From: Terribacillus saccharophilus
GTDB taxonomy: Bacteria > Bacillota > Bacilli > Bacillales > Amphibacillaceae
Length of the DNA: 64,000 nt
Direction of reading: 5' to 3'
NCBI RefSeq assembly: GCF_002272075.1
Contig: NZ_NPBJ01000023.1
Span: 155,037 to 219,036 of the forward strand
Below the pieces are notes generated by a model. It made no database searches. It was not told the origin of the DNA and saw nothing but the letters and a program-made list of their open reading frames with translations. Made by a program: the position numbers and the translations under genes. Shown here one piece after another: positions 35,125-43,865 of this stretch; positions within the stretch are counted from its first letter, which is position 1, and the number at the start of each line of letters is the position of its first letter.

Positions 35125-36140
35125 TAGTATTCCATATGCTCCTTATGATCTACACGTTTACGGAAAACGTAGTAGCTCCAAATTTGATAGCCTAATACGA
35201 ATGGCAGCAACGCCAAACTGATATAGGTCATGACTTTTAAAGAATAATCTCCTGATGATGCTGACTGTACAGTTAAGCTGTAAGCTTCACTGATGGAACT
35301 GATCATTACCCGTGGGAATAGACCAATAAATACGGAAGCAATCAGCAGAATCATGATTAAACCAGACATCAGGAATGCCCAGCCATCACGTTTACGTGTA
35401 ATGAAATAGCCAGATGCGATATAAACAAGAATACCGACCATGAATAGATACTCTAAAATATTGCCATGTACACTGAACATATCTGTTTTAAAGAATGTCA
35501 TTCCAAGGAATGCCACCAATAAAATTGCGTTAATCGGCAGCAAACTTTTCGCTGCTCGACGGCAGCGTTCACGTAATGTGTCCATCAACCGTAGTGTTCC
35601 GAAGATAAGACCATGCCATACGCAAAGCATTGTCAATGTCACTCCGCCAAGTACTGTATAGACGTTGATGACATCGGATATGCCAGCATGCATATGCATA
35701 TTCTCATCAATTGGTACACCTTGGATCAATGCAGTGAACATAATACCGAAAACAAGCGGCGGAATAATACTGCCGAAGAGTATCACCCAATCCCAAGTCT
35801 TGCGCCATGTCGGATGGTCTGCTTTACCGCGGAACTCGAATGCTACCCCGCGGCCGATCAGCCCGAACAAAATGAAAGCAAAGCAAAGATAAAAACCGCT
35901 CAGCATCGACGCATACCAGTTAGGGAAGGCTGCGAACATCGCACCAATAGCTGTAATCAGCCATACCTCATTCGCATCCCAATATGGACCGATGGAATTG
36001 ATGAACGCTCGTCTTTCCAAATCATCTTTAGCTACAAATTTACTTGCAATCCCGACGCCGAAATCGAAGCCTTCCAGGAAGAAGAAGCCAACGAACAAAA
36101 CTGCGACGAGGATGAACCAAAATTCATTAAGAGAAAGCAT
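35124..36140 (-). CDS. cydB: Cytochrome bd ubiquinol/menaquinol oxidase subunit II
   Basis: 338 residues, about eight to nine membrane helices. Conserved features include the start LNEFWFILVAVLFVGFFFLEGFDFGVG and ANEVWLITAIGAMFAAFPNWYA. It forms the quinol oxidase dimer with CydA and helps hold the hemes. ATG 36140 with AGGAGGG upstream; the first codons overlap the end of cydA by 14 bases. Confidence 0.96.
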   Translation of the reverse strand: MLSLNEFWFILVAVLFVGFFFLEGFDFGVGIASKFVAKDDLERRAFINSIGPYWDANEVWLITAIGAMFAAFPNWYASMLSGFYLCFAFILFGLIGRGVAFEFRGKADHPTWRKTWDWVILFGSIIPPLVFGIMFTALIQGVPIDENMHMHAGISDVINVYTVLGGVTLTMLCVWHGLIFGTLRLMDTLRERCRRAAKSLLPINAILLVAFLGMTFFKTDMFSVHGNILEYLFMVGILVYIASGYFITRKRDGWAFLMSGLIMILLIASVFIGLFPRVMISSISEAYSLTVQSASSGDYSLKVMTYISLALLPFVLGYQIWSYYVFRKRVDHKEHMEY

Positions 36141-37527
36141 GTTGACCCTCCTTCGTGAATGGATCTGCGATTGGTTCTGTTTCTTCAATATCGTGCTCCG
36201 GTCCTTTTTTGATTTCACGGACAAACAAAGTAATCATGACCGCGAACAGAATCAAATACAGAGCCGAGAACGTGATAAGGGAGAAAAGAACTTCTCCTGC
36301 TGTTACACCGGCACTGACCGCATCCTCTGTTTTCATATAACCGAATACAACCCAAGGCTGACGACCGATTTCAGTCATAATCCAACCGGCAGAGTTGCCG
36401 ATGAACGGGAAGCTGATAGCAACAATCATGATGCGCAAATACCATTTGCTAGTAACAAGTTTTTTACGTGCATAAAGGTAAGCACCCCAGATAGATAAAG
36501 CAAGAACTGCTCCGCCTAAAACCGTCATGACACGGAAACTCCAGAATGTTGTCTTAACCGGCGGGATGTAATTACCAGGACCATATAGCTCTGTATAACG
36601 TTCCTGCAACGAATTCATCCCTTCGACTGAACCGCTGAACTCACCGTAAGATAAGAAACTTAGTACATAAGGGATTTTAAGCTCACCCGAATTTTCTTTC
36701 GCTTCTGTATCGATATTGGCAAATACTGTCCAAGGTGCAGGATCGGCACTGTCTTCCCACAGACCTTCACTTGCAGCCATTTTCATTGGCTGTGTTTCAA
36801 CAAGATATAATGCCTGCTCATGACCAGATAATGCAATACCAATACCACTGATCAAAGCGACAACAATAGCTACCTTAAAGGAACCTTTATAGAACGCCAC
36901 ATGTTTCTTGCGTAAAAGCGCAATAGCACTAATACCTACGATGAATAATGCACCAGTCGCAAACGATCCGAAGACTGTATGCGGGAATTCGACCCAAAGC
37001 TGACCATTTGTCATGATTGCTAAGAAGTCATTCATTTCAAGTCTGCCATTTTGCAATACTTCTCCGACTGGATGCTGCATGAATGAGTTCGCAGACAGAA
37101 TGAAGAATGCGGAGAAAATCGTACCTAGAGACACAAGCCAAATACATAATGCATGTACCCATTTCGGTAAGCGATCCCAACCGAAAATCCACAAACCAAG
37201 GAAAGTGGACTCCAAAAAGAATGCTAGCAGCGCTTCAATAGCAAGCGGTGCACCGAAAACGTCCCCTACAAAACGGGAGTATTCCGACCAGTTCATCCCG
37301 AATTGGAATTCCTGTAATATACCGGTGACAACACCGACTGCGAAGTTAATCAGGAATATATGTCCCCAGAACTTCGCCATTTTTTTATATTTATCATCTT
37401 TTTTGACAACGTACATCGTTTCCATGATTGCAATGATGAATGCCAATCCTATACTTAACGGAACGAATAGGAAGTGGAACAACGTCGTTGATGCAAACTG
37501 GATACGCGAAAGCTCTACAACATCCAT
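36127..37527 (-). CDS. cydA: Cytochrome bd quinol oxidase subunit I
   Basis: 466 residues, the short-Q-loop form common in Firmicutes. Heme ligand regions are visible: His in LFHFLFVPLSIGLAF, the SGIGIALSGHEQALYLVETQPMKMAASEG segment and GRQPWVVFGYMKTEDAVS. It oxidises menaquinol and reduces oxygen to water at high affinity without proton pumping. First gene of cydABDC. AAGGCGG precedes ATG 37527. Its promoter region contains three Rex-type palindromes, so it should be derepressed when NADH rises (low oxygen). Confidence 0.97.
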   Translation of the reverse strand: MDVVELSRIQFASTTLFHFLFVPLSIGLAFIIAIMETMYVVKKDDKYKKMAKFWGHIFLINFAVGVVTGILQEFQFGMNWSEYSRFVGDVFGAPLAIEALLAFFLESTFLGLWIFGWDRLPKWVHALCIWLVSLGTIFSAFFILSANSFMQHPVGEVLQNGRLEMNDFLAIMTNGQLWVEFPHTVFGSFATGALFIVGISAIALLRKKHVAFYKGSFKVAIVVALISGIGIALSGHEQALYLVETQPMKMAASEGLWEDSADPAPWTVFANIDTEAKENSGELKIPYVLSFLSYGEFSGSVEGMNSLQERYTELYGPGNYIPPVKTTFWSFRVMTVLGGAVLALSIWGAYLYARKKLVTSKWYLRIMIVAISFPFIGNSAGWIMTEIGRQPWVVFGYMKTEDAVSAGVTAGEVLFSLITFSALYLILFAVMITLFVREIKKGPEHDIEETEPIADPFTKEGQHAFS

Positions 37528-37566
37528 TTTGCCGCCTTCTTTCTTTTCATAATTTTATCGGAAACT

Positions 37567-37678
37567 TTGTGAAATTAGTCACAATGTCCTGTTGCATTTA
37601 GTATACTCCTGCTTTCCTATTTAAGTTTGTGAAATATTGAACAATTTGTGGCGTAATCGTAACAGCTTTGTTAACAAA
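37567..37678 (-). promoter_or_regulatory. cydA control region with three Rex-type boxes
   Basis: Box 1, TTGTGAAATTAGTCACAA (37567-37584), is a full inverted repeat. Box 2, TTGTGAAATATTGAACAA (37627-37644), has one substitution. Box 3 is TTTGTTAACAAA (37667-37678). A TATACT -10 (37600-37605) lies between boxes 1 and 2. Rex repression of cyd genes under high NAD is known in Bacillus and Staphylococcus. Confidence 0.75.
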
Positions 37679-37679
37679 T

Positions 37680-37706
37680 AAAAAAATCCCTTAAGAAAGG
37701 GATTTT
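37680..37706 (-). terminator. Terminator after the nucleotidyltransferase-like gene
   Basis: On the minus strand AAAATCCCTTTC pairs with the AAGGGATTTT arm, followed by T. Confidence 0.75.
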
Positions 37707-37758
37707 CAAGTAGTTAATATGAAATTATTTTGACATTGAGTTGAGCATTGCTTCTTAT

Positions 37759-38292
37759 TTACGCTAATAACACACGTAACGCGTCAGATGCACCTTCTGG
37801 TAGTTCAAGTTCGAACGCTTGCTGCAAATAATGCCGGTCTTTCAGGCCGCAGCTGCGGAAATAATGTTCCATTATAGAGCGCTTATCTTCTTTTCCGGGT
37901 AACAGCCAATACATGATATACCACGCCTCCATACTAGCCAGCGGCAATGCACCAGCTCTTGTTTGTTCCCTGACGGCAGAGAAGGGCATCTCAAAAACAC
38001 TATTAGCATAGGAAACTGCAAAACCAGTCATCAAATCCACTTGCAACCCATCTGACATAGTGAAGGTTGTACACGACTTCGTTTTGAATCGGCCCTGTGG
38101 CAGCTTGTCCTCGGATTTAACTGCTCTGTTTTGAAGTACTTCCTTTGCTATGGAAAACTGCCAAGGCTCTACTAGTATATCGACATCGTTTGGACTAACA
38201 GACAGCCCTTTTAAATACAGCAGCAGCGAACCCCCTACTGCATATTCAATCTCATTTGCTTCCAGCAACATCACAATTGGTTTGAAATGCAA
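37759..38292 (-). CDS. Nucleotidyltransferase-fold protein
   Basis: 177 residues. The segment VGGSLLLYLKGLSVSPNDVDILVE fits the GS(x)nDxD pattern of the nucleotidyltransferase superfamily, seen in MNT-like and aminoglycoside transferase-like proteins; FSAVREQ and a helical C-terminus follow. No antitoxin or HEPN partner is next to it. The start is TTG 38292 with AAGG seven bases upstream and a further GGAGGG behind it. It may be in one transcript with the acetyltransferase upstream (23 bases apart). Substrate unknown. Confidence 0.7.
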   Translation of the reverse strand: MHFKPIVMLLEANEIEYAVGGSLLLYLKGLSVSPNDVDILVEPWQFSIAKEVLQNRAVKSEDKLPQGRFKTKSCTTFTMSDGLQVDLMTGFAVSYANSVFEMPFSAVREQTRAGALPLASMEAWYIMYWLLPGKEDKRSIMEHYFRSCGLKDRHYLQQAFELELPEGASDALRVLLA

Positions 38293-38315
38293 CAGTTCGC
38301 CTTCCCTCCATTACA

Positions 38316-38786
38316 TTATAAATCCTTGATATACCAAACATCACAAGCGTAATGTTCCGTTTCACTCAAAGGCTTGTCCAAAAGATGAAAGCCTTGCTTT
38401 ATATAAAAACGATTTGCAGCAGCCATATTGCTCAGCGTCTCCAAGTAACATCGACTATAATGCTGCTTAGCAAAAGCAAGAGCTGTCAGCAGTAACTCGT
38501 GGGCTACACCTGTTCCGCGCATATTCTCAGCTGCATACATCTTCTGCAGCTCACAAACTTCTGGATGTCCCTCGACAGGTCCAATTCCGCAGCCCGCAAC
38601 AATCGTACCTTCCTGTTCTACAACCCAATACTTTGAACCAGGCTGCTGATACAAAGAATAGAAACGGCCAAGATCTGGATCACTCCAGGCTGTTCCAGGC
38701 TTATCAGCACCAAATTCCTTCAAGCATGTTCGAATGAGCTGCTCGACTGGTTGATTGTCTTTTTCTTCTATTTCTCTAATTTGCAT
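38316..38786 (-). CDS. GNAT-family N-acetyltransferase
   Basis: 156 residues with the acetyl-CoA binding motif around LQKMYAAENMRGTGVAHELLLTALAFAK and the later FYIKQGFHLLDKP. Substrate unknown; the acidic N-terminal half resembles small-molecule acetyltransferases rather than ribosomal ones. ATG 38786 with GAGGTGG upstream. It is followed 23 bases later by the nucleotidyltransferase-like gene and preceded 11 bases earlier by the DUF4177 gene, forming a probable small operon. Confidence 0.85.
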   Translation of the reverse strand: MQIREIEEKDNQPVEQLIRTCLKEFGADKPGTAWSDPDLGRFYSLYQQPGSKYWVVEQEGTIVAGCGIGPVEGHPEVCELQKMYAAENMRGTGVAHELLLTALAFAKQHYSRCYLETLSNMAAANRFYIKQGFHLLDKPLSETEHYACDVWYIKDL

Positions 38787-38797
38787 ACTTCCACCTC

Positions 38798-38980
38798 TTA
38801 CGCTTCTCTCTCGAAAATCAGCTCAATACTAAGAGCCATCCCGTCATGACCTGGTATCGGGTTCATACTATGTAAACGCCAGCCGTTTCTTGCATATTCC
38901 TGCACAACTTTCCGATAGTCTGTCTTCATTTTGCCGGAAAAAGCCTTCATCTCAATCGTTTCAAATGCGTATGTCATCAT
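38798..38980 (-). CDS. DUF4177 small protein
   Basis: 60 residues. YAFETIEMK at the start, a KVVQEYARNGWRLHSM middle and the C-terminal LSIELIFERE fit the DUF4177 family of small soluble beta-alpha-beta proteins of unknown role. AAAAGGGG lies nine bases before ATG 38980. Likely first gene of a unit with the following acetyltransferase. Confidence 0.8.
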   Translation of the reverse strand: MMTYAFETIEMKAFSGKMKTDYRKVVQEYARNGWRLHSMNPIPGHDGMALSIELIFEREA

Positions 38981-39029
38981 ACTTTATTGCCCCTTTTACA
39001 TTCCAACGTTAATCAACTCTAAAAGGTTT

Positions 39030-39452
39030 CTACAACTTCTTAACCAAATAATATTGAGTATGCCCGGCTGGATGATCCTTTACTTTTCCGAATACTGTAT
39101 ACCCATGCTTCTGATAAAAAGCAGGTGCCTGGAAGCTGAAGCTGTCCAATTTAATAAGCCTTGCATTGTTTTGTCTGGCATAATTTTCAGCCTCAGCTAA
39201 CAGCCTCTCTCCAAACCCAGCTTTTCGCTTCGATTCTTCTACCCAAAGAAAATCAATATGCAGATGCTGCCAAAAAAGCATGCAGGTGATACCGCCAATA
39301 ATGTTGCCTGTGTCATCACGAACCGTGAATGCTGTGGATTCCTTTTTGGCTCCTCTTTCTTCAGGCAATTGTTCCATATTATACGCAATTACTTTCTCTC
39401 GGATATATTCCCTTGCTTCTTCATTACTCTCCTGTCGTATCTTCATCTTCAT
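39030..39452 (-). CDS. GNAT-family N-acetyltransferase
   Basis: 140 residues. The core motif DFLWVEESKRKAGFGERLLAEAENYARQNN and the following APAFYQKHGYTVFGKVKDHPAGHTQYYLVKKL are typical of the YkkB/BltD-like small acetyltransferases. Substrate unknown. The start at 39452 overlaps the end of the upstream hydrolase gene by 29 bases, and AAAGGCGG precedes it, so the two are probably translated from one message. An ATG six bases later is equally possible. Confidence 0.85.
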   Translation of the reverse strand: MKMKIRQESNEEAREYIREKVIAYNMEQLPEERGAKKESTAFTVRDDTGNIIGGITCMLFWQHLHIDFLWVEESKRKAGFGERLLAEAENYARQNNARLIKLDSFSFQAPAFYQKHGYTVFGKVKDHPAGHTQYYLVKKL

Positions 39453-40221
39453 TTCCGCCTTTCAGGAAAAACCGCTCGGTTTCGTCAAATAAGATACCCC
39501 TATCTTCAAGGTTCGCCCAGCCATGATCTGCTCCAGTCACTGTTACAAGCTCCGCTGATTCTGGATAAATCACCATATATTTCTCCGCATACTCAATAGG
39601 GGCGATATCATCTGCATCACCATGGATAATCTTTACTAACCCTTGGTAACTTTTAGCTGTCTCATAAATGTCCAATGTCTTTACATCTTCTATTAAAGCT
39701 GATCCAAGTTTTCTTCCGCGAATGTCCATAAACCCTTGTTTTCTGATGATATCTACGGGCTTCCCCTGTATGGTGCCTTGTTTCGTGATTTCATCCACAA
39801 TGACAGCAGCCGGTGACCATAAGCAAAGCGACTTGATCAGCTCGGGATGCTTACCCGCAGCCATACTGGCTACGACACTTCCAAGACTCATCCCAAGTAA
39901 ATGGAATTGATCTGGATCGACCTCAGATTGCTGGCGGCAAAAATGAATGAGCGCTATTGCTTCTTCTATTTCTCTCGTCACCGTCAAGTCAAAGAAATCT
40001 CCTTCACTCTCCCCACAGCCACTGAAATCAAAGCGGAACACGGCAAAACCGGCCGCCACCAGTCGATACCCCATGCGCACAAAGCTGTCCTGGTTCCCCA
40101 TCCGGTTAGAAGCGAATCCATGTAGCATGAGTATTGCCGGAAACGGTCCCTTGCCTTCGGGAATATGTACAGAACCTTGCAGCAGTGTACCCTTATGTTT
40201 ATAAACGAGCGATTTCTTCAT
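39424..40221 (-). CDS. Alpha/beta hydrolase
   Basis: 265 residues of the prolyl-oligopeptidase/esterase-like alpha/beta hydrolase type. The oxyanion region is MLHGFASNRMG, the nucleophile elbow LLGMSLGSV, the acid in IIHGDADDIAP and the His in TGADHGW. No signal peptide, so cytoplasmic. Substrate unknown; an ester or acyl ester is likely. ATG 40221 has AAGGAGG upstream. The next gene overlaps its 3' end. Confidence 0.87.
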   Translation of the reverse strand: MKKSLVYKHKGTLLQGSVHIPEGKGPFPAILMLHGFASNRMGNQDSFVRMGYRLVAAGFAVFRFDFSGCGESEGDFFDLTVTREIEEAIALIHFCRQQSEVDPDQFHLLGMSLGSVVASMAAGKHPELIKSLCLWSPAAVIVDEITKQGTIQGKPVDIIRKQGFMDIRGRKLGSALIEDVKTLDIYETAKSYQGLVKIIHGDADDIAPIEYAEKYMVIYPESAELVTVTGADHGWANLEDRGILFDETERFFLKGGNEDEDTTGE

Positions 40222-40237
40222 TTTAAGTTGTTCCTCC

Positions 40238-40422
40238 TTATTTTACCATTCCCCAGATGATTGTGTAGAAAATACCAGGGATACAGAAATACAATAACGC
40301 TGCTAAATTTCCTTTTTCCTGCATGCACCCGATAGTGTATGCTGGCAGATAGAATCGAGGTCTGCAGATAAAAAATAAATCACAGCGAAAAGACAAACAA
40401 ACGCGAAACTTGTTAACAGCAC
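40238..40422 (-). pseudogene. Possible frameshifted Pmp3/YqaE-like small membrane protein
   Basis: Two overlapping frames each carry half of what looks like one small membrane protein. From GTG 40422, with AGAGGAAG upstream, the frame reads LLTSFAFVCLFAVIYFL and stops at 40303. Another frame continues with NLAALLYFCIPGIFYTII and stops at 40238, just before the hydrolase ribosome site. The second half resembles the C-terminal helix of Pmp3/YqaE proteins (NLLL...IPGIIHA). A single indel would join them. Low certainty. The rest of 40222-40480 shows nothing else. Confidence 0.35.
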
Positions 40423-40480
40423 GATACTTCTTCCTCTCTATCAGATGATAACCCATTACCACTCCGGACCAAACCTAAAC

Positions 40481-40512
40481 AAAAAACCAGACAGTTATCT
40501 CTGTCTGGTTTT
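40481..40512. terminator. Terminator after the GAF-STAS gene
   Basis: AAAACCAGACAG and its exact complement flank a six-base loop; T runs follow on both strands. Confidence 0.8.
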
Positions 40513-41386
40513 AAAAGCTATCATCACGCTTCTCTAATTTTAATCCGATCTTATTCAATGCACGCTCTAAATTGGCCTCTATTATTATGTCTTTTAATTC
40601 CATCTGCAACGATAAAGCTTTTAATGCTAAATCCGGATGGAATCCGGTCAGAATTGGTTTTACACCAATAAGCTTCAATAAAGTAGCTATCTTTAATAAC
40701 GAATTGCTTACAACATGATCAATCTGAGAGATACCCGATAAGTCAATGACTAGGTAATCCAAATTCAACTCCTGGCTCTTCTGCAAAGATAGCTGAATGA
40801 TTTTTTCAGCTCTGTCCTCATGTATGAACCCAATAATCGGAAGCACCGCAACCCCAGCAGTAATCGGAACGAATGGTGCCGATAGATTTTGTATCTGTTT
40901 GTTGGCGTTCTCAAGCTCTAGCACAAACGTCAAAAGTGATGCCATCGTTTCGAATAAACGAATATGCTCTTCCGTAAACGGAAATGATTTCGAATCAAGT
41001 CCGCAAATAGTTCCGTAATTCTCTCCGTTCTCAAAATAGATCGGAATCCCGATAAAACTACCGCCCCCGAGGTTATTTGCTACTTCAAGTGATTGAGATA
41101 GTTCGCTCTTCGCTAAGTCTGGGATAATTAGTATTTCTCTCCCATGATCGACACTAAGCTTGCATAATGTCTCATTAAAAGGAAGCTTTTCTCCTTCCTG
41201 GAGGAGATTTTCTTTTTGATTAACAACTTTAATGATTTTATTATGAACGTTGTCATTTTTAGCGATAAATAATGTATTAATCTTCACGAATTCACTGATA
41301 ATATTCAGCACACCCTGTGCCGCTTCATCGAAATTAGCAAAAGCACTTACACTTTTGGTCATCTCTGCAAATGTTTTCATTTCCAA
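40511..41386 (-). CDS. GAF-STAS protein, RsbR-type stressosome component
   Basis: 291 residues. An N-terminal GAF-like sensor (about 12-160, with GILCGL-type stretch YGTICGLDSKSFPF) joins a C-terminal STAS domain (about 170-280) with the RsbR pattern: DLSGISQIDHVVSNSLL and GVKPILTGFHPDLALKA. In RsbR proteins two threonines here are phosphorylated by RsbT; the first is Ser in this protein and the second (ILTG) is kept. It probably joins the stressosome that controls sigma-B. Single gene with its own terminator. The signal sensed is unknown. Confidence 0.82.
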   Translation of the reverse strand: MEMKTFAEMTKSVSAFANFDEAAQGVLNIISEFVKINTLFIAKNDNVHNKIIKVVNQKENLLQEGEKLPFNETLCKLSVDHGREILIIPDLAKSELSQSLEVANNLGGGSFIGIPIYFENGENYGTICGLDSKSFPFTEEHIRLFETMASLLTFVLELENANKQIQNLSAPFVPITAGVAVLPIIGFIHEDRAEKIIQLSLQKSQELNLDYLVIDLSGISQIDHVVSNSLLKIATLLKLIGVKPILTGFHPDLALKALSLQMELKDIIIEANLERALNKIGLKLEKRDDSF

Positions 41387-41481
41387 GTACCTTTCTCCTT
41401 ACTCAAAATTCGAATACCATACCTTTACCCTAATTAAGTAAGGTTATAACACATTTTCTGAAGAAAAGTTTATTGGCATAT

Positions 41482-41511
41482 AAAAAAAGCGTGCTGCCAG
41501 GGCAGCACGCT
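41482..41511 (-). terminator. Terminator after the 46-residue membrane protein gene
   Basis: On the minus strand AGCGTGCTGCC pairs with GGCAGCACGCT, followed by seven T. Confidence 0.88.
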
Positions 41512-41519
41512 AATATCAT

Positions 41520-41660
41520 TTAGTTAGCTTTTTTATATGTTTCTGTCTGAGTTTCCGTCACACTTGCAAATTGCTCTTCGTCTTGCTTGACCATTTTCAA
41601 CCAAGCTGCAAAACAGCCAACAACACAAGCTACTGCGAACACAATTAAAAGATAAATCAT
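41520..41660 (-). CDS. 46-residue single-pass membrane protein behind a Rex box
   Basis: MIYLLIVFAVACVVGCFAAW forms one helix, followed by KMVKQDEEQFAS and a Thr/Lys tail. A ribosome site, GAGGTGC, sits 5 bases before ATG 41660, and a strong terminator follows the stop, so this is a complete one-gene unit. A perfect Rex operator is 65 bases upstream. Size and topology recall the small subunits of cytochrome bd oxidases (CydX, CydS), but no sequence signature proves that. The real function is unknown. Confidence 0.7.
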   Translation of the reverse strand: MIYLLIVFAVACVVGCFAAWLKMVKQDEEQFASVTETQTETYKKAN

Positions 41661-41724
41661 TTTGTGCACCTCACATAGTCATTTGATTATGATTATGCCA
41701 TGGTTGAACGCTTAGGAAAACAAT

Positions 41725-41742
41725 TTGTGACGTTGTTCACAA
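41725..41742 (-). promoter_or_regulatory. Perfect Rex operator upstream of the 46-residue protein gene
   Basis: TTGTGACGTTGTTCACAA has perfect TTGTGA/TCACAA arms separated by six bases, the same as box 1 of cydA. The only gene downstream on this transcript is the 46-residue membrane protein; the other neighbour ends here. Confidence 0.7.
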
Positions 41743-41786
41743 ACAGTTCAAATTTCACCGACACACTAATGTCACATTATTTCACT

Positions 41787-42785
41787 TTATTCGCCGATAC
41801 GGACAAGATATCTGCCGCGAGCATGACCTTGCAATAACTTAGGTAATGCCTCCGGCAATTGTTCCAGTGTCAATTCTTCTATAACGAAACGTTCCAAGTC
41901 TCCTGGATTGAAGGCAGTTGCCAGTTGCAACCAAACTTTATCACGTGTTGGTTTCGGACAATAAACGGAGTCGATACCAAGTAAGTTGATTCCGCGAAGA
42001 ATGAATGGGAATACACTAGTCGGGACTTTGCCTCCGGCAGTTAATCCGCTCACTGCAGCGGATCCGTTATACTTGAGCTGGCTGAGAACTGATGCGAGCG
42101 GTTCCCCGCCGACCGGATCGACTGCTGCTGCCCATCTCTGGCTTGCAATCTGCTTAAGATTACCATCATACACCTCGTCGCGCGAAATGATACGAGTAGC
42201 TCCAAGCTCCTTAAGATATTCGTGCTCCTCTTGTTTGCCTGTACTCGCTTCCACTTCGAAGCCAAGCTTGTACAAAATAGCTACTGCAAAACTGCCGACT
42301 CCTCCGGTTGCTCCGGTAACAAGTACTGGGCCATTCTCTTTATCCAATCCGTTCTCCAACAAACGCTGAACGGATAGTGCAGCTGTAAACCCTGCTGTAC
42401 CGATAATCATTGCTTCTCTCGTCGTCATTCCTTCCGGCACTGGTACGATATAATCAGCTGGCACTCTCGCGTACTCGCTGTATCCACCATGACGAGCAAC
42501 TCCGATTTCATAGCTCGTGGCAATGACATGATCTCCCGGCTGAAAGCGCTCATCCTCGGAAGATACAACTTCTCCAGCTAAATCTATACCTGGAACTATA
42601 GGGTAAGACTTCACTACATTTCCATTTGGTATCGTCGCTAGGCTATCTTTATAGTTGACACCAGAGTAGTGAACCTTGATCAATACTTCTCCCTCCGGCA
42701 ACTGGTCAACGGCCATTTCTTTCACTTGAACAGAGAAATCTTCTCCTTGTTTATCTGCAATTAATGCTTTAAATGTATCACTCAT
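41787..42785 (-). CDS. YhdH/YhfP-family quinone oxidoreductase (acryloyl-CoA reductase-like)
   Basis: 332 residues of the zinc-independent MDR superfamily. A GroES-like N-terminal domain (YSGVNYKDSLA, PGIDLAGEVVSS) is followed by a Rossmann domain with VTGATGGVGSFAVAIL, and SVYCPKPTRDKVW near the end. Members reduce alpha/beta-unsaturated carbonyls or acryloyl-CoA with NADPH. ATG 42785 with AGGAGGG upstream. Single gene; no terminator hairpin is obvious before the Rex box region. The substrate here is not known. Confidence 0.9.
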   Translation of the reverse strand: MSDTFKALIADKQGEDFSVQVKEMAVDQLPEGEVLIKVHYSGVNYKDSLATIPNGNVVKSYPIVPGIDLAGEVVSSEDERFQPGDHVIATSYEIGVARHGGYSEYARVPADYIVPVPEGMTTREAMIIGTAGFTAALSVQRLLENGLDKENGPVLVTGATGGVGSFAVAILYKLGFEVEASTGKQEEHEYLKELGATRIISRDEVYDGNLKQIASQRWAAAVDPVGGEPLASVLSQLKYNGSAAVSGLTAGGKVPTSVFPFILRGINLLGIDSVYCPKPTRDKVWLQLATAFNPGDLERFVIEELTLEQLPEALPKLLQGHARGRYLVRIGE

Positions 42786-43016
42786 CTACATACCCTCCTA
42801 CTATTTACATACTAATCTTTTTCATAATCAGACACAATTTATGCGCATTTTTCTAAGAAATCATTCTCCGTATGTTAATACCCTTTCTGTCTCTTCTGCA
42901 AAACAGGAAGATATTCTTTCAAAATCTTGTCAAGTAATATGGCAAGCTATAATGCAGTGTGATATAATCTCGTGGTCTATCAGAGAAGAAACAACATATT
43001 AAAAGGGGGTTATCAG

Positions 43017-43865
43017 ATGAAACAGATAAAGCAGAACTTCCTCAGAGACCTGGTATTCCTCATGGCTGGATCCTTTCTATTCGCCCTGGCAGTGAATATT
43101 TTCGCTATTCCGAGTGAACTTGGCGAAGGCGGCGTAACAGGTGTTACTATTATTTTATTTTATGCGCTTGGCTGGGCTCCGAGTATAATGAACCTTATTT
43201 TGAATGGTCTTTTAATTATCATAGGATACCGATTCCTAGACAAGCAGACCGTTTTTTATACAATCATTGTCGTCATACTTAATTCTTTCTTCCTTCATTT
43301 AACGGAAAGCTGGGAGATAGCTTCGGATCAAGTACTAGTAAACGCAGTCTTTGGTGGCTTATTTGCTGGTGTCGGCATCGGACTTGTACTTAAAGTAGGC
43401 GGTACGACAGCTGGTACTGCTATTCTTGCCCGGCTTGCGAATAAGTATCTCGATTGGAATACAAGCTTTGCCTTATTGTTCTTTGATTTGATTGTAGTAG
43501 CAGCTTCTTGGTTCATCATCGGCACAGAAAAGCTTCTAATTACTGTGATTATGCTATACATCGCAACGAAGGTAATGGAATTTGTTATTGAAGGATTGAA
43601 TCCGAAGAAAGCTGTCTTCATCATTTCCAACCAAAAGGATACGATTGCCAAGACAATCTCCACGCAGCTTGACAGAGGTGTTACGCTGCTGGAAGGACGC
43701 GGATATTATACACAGAACCAGAAGGAAATTCTGTATGTAGTCATCAATAAGCAAGAACTGCTCCCATTAAAAAAAATAGTCCGTTCTATCGATACAAAAG
43801 CATTCATCACGTTATACGATGTGCGCGATGTATTTGGTGAAGGATTTATGGATATTACAAAATAA
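43017..43865 (+). CDS. YitT-family membrane protein
   Basis: 282 residues. Five to six membrane helices (about 10-170) of the DUF161 type, with GGVTGVTIILFYALGW and GGTTAGTAILARL, precede a cytoplasmic DUF2179 domain (GVTLLEGRGYYTQNQKEILYVVINKQEL). Function in the family is not established. The start is ATG 43017, with AAAGGGGG nine bases upstream; the open frame reaches back to 42972 without a ribosome site. Ends at a perfect terminator hairpin. Confidence 0.9.
   Translation: MKQIKQNFLRDLVFLMAGSFLFALAVNIFAIPSELGEGGVTGVTIILFYALGWAPSIMNLILNGLLIIIGYRFLDKQTVFYTIIVVILNSFFLHLTESWEIASDQVLVNAVFGGLFAGVGIGLVLKVGGTTAGTAILARLANKYLDWNTSFALLFFDLIVVAASWFIIGTEKLLITVIMLYIATKVMEFVIEGLNPKKAVFIISNQKDTIAKTISTQLDRGVTLLEGRGYYTQNQKEILYVVINKQELLPLKKIVRSIDTKAFITLYDVRDVFGEGFMDITK

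Noticed and set aside
32485..36498. Plus-strand ORFs across the cyd operon
   Set aside because: All are antisense to four well-conserved overlapping genes.
37759..38292. Toxin-antitoxin pair with the nucleotidyltransferase-like gene
   Set aside because: The neighbours are a GNAT gene and the cyd operon; no HEPN or AbiE partner exists nearby.
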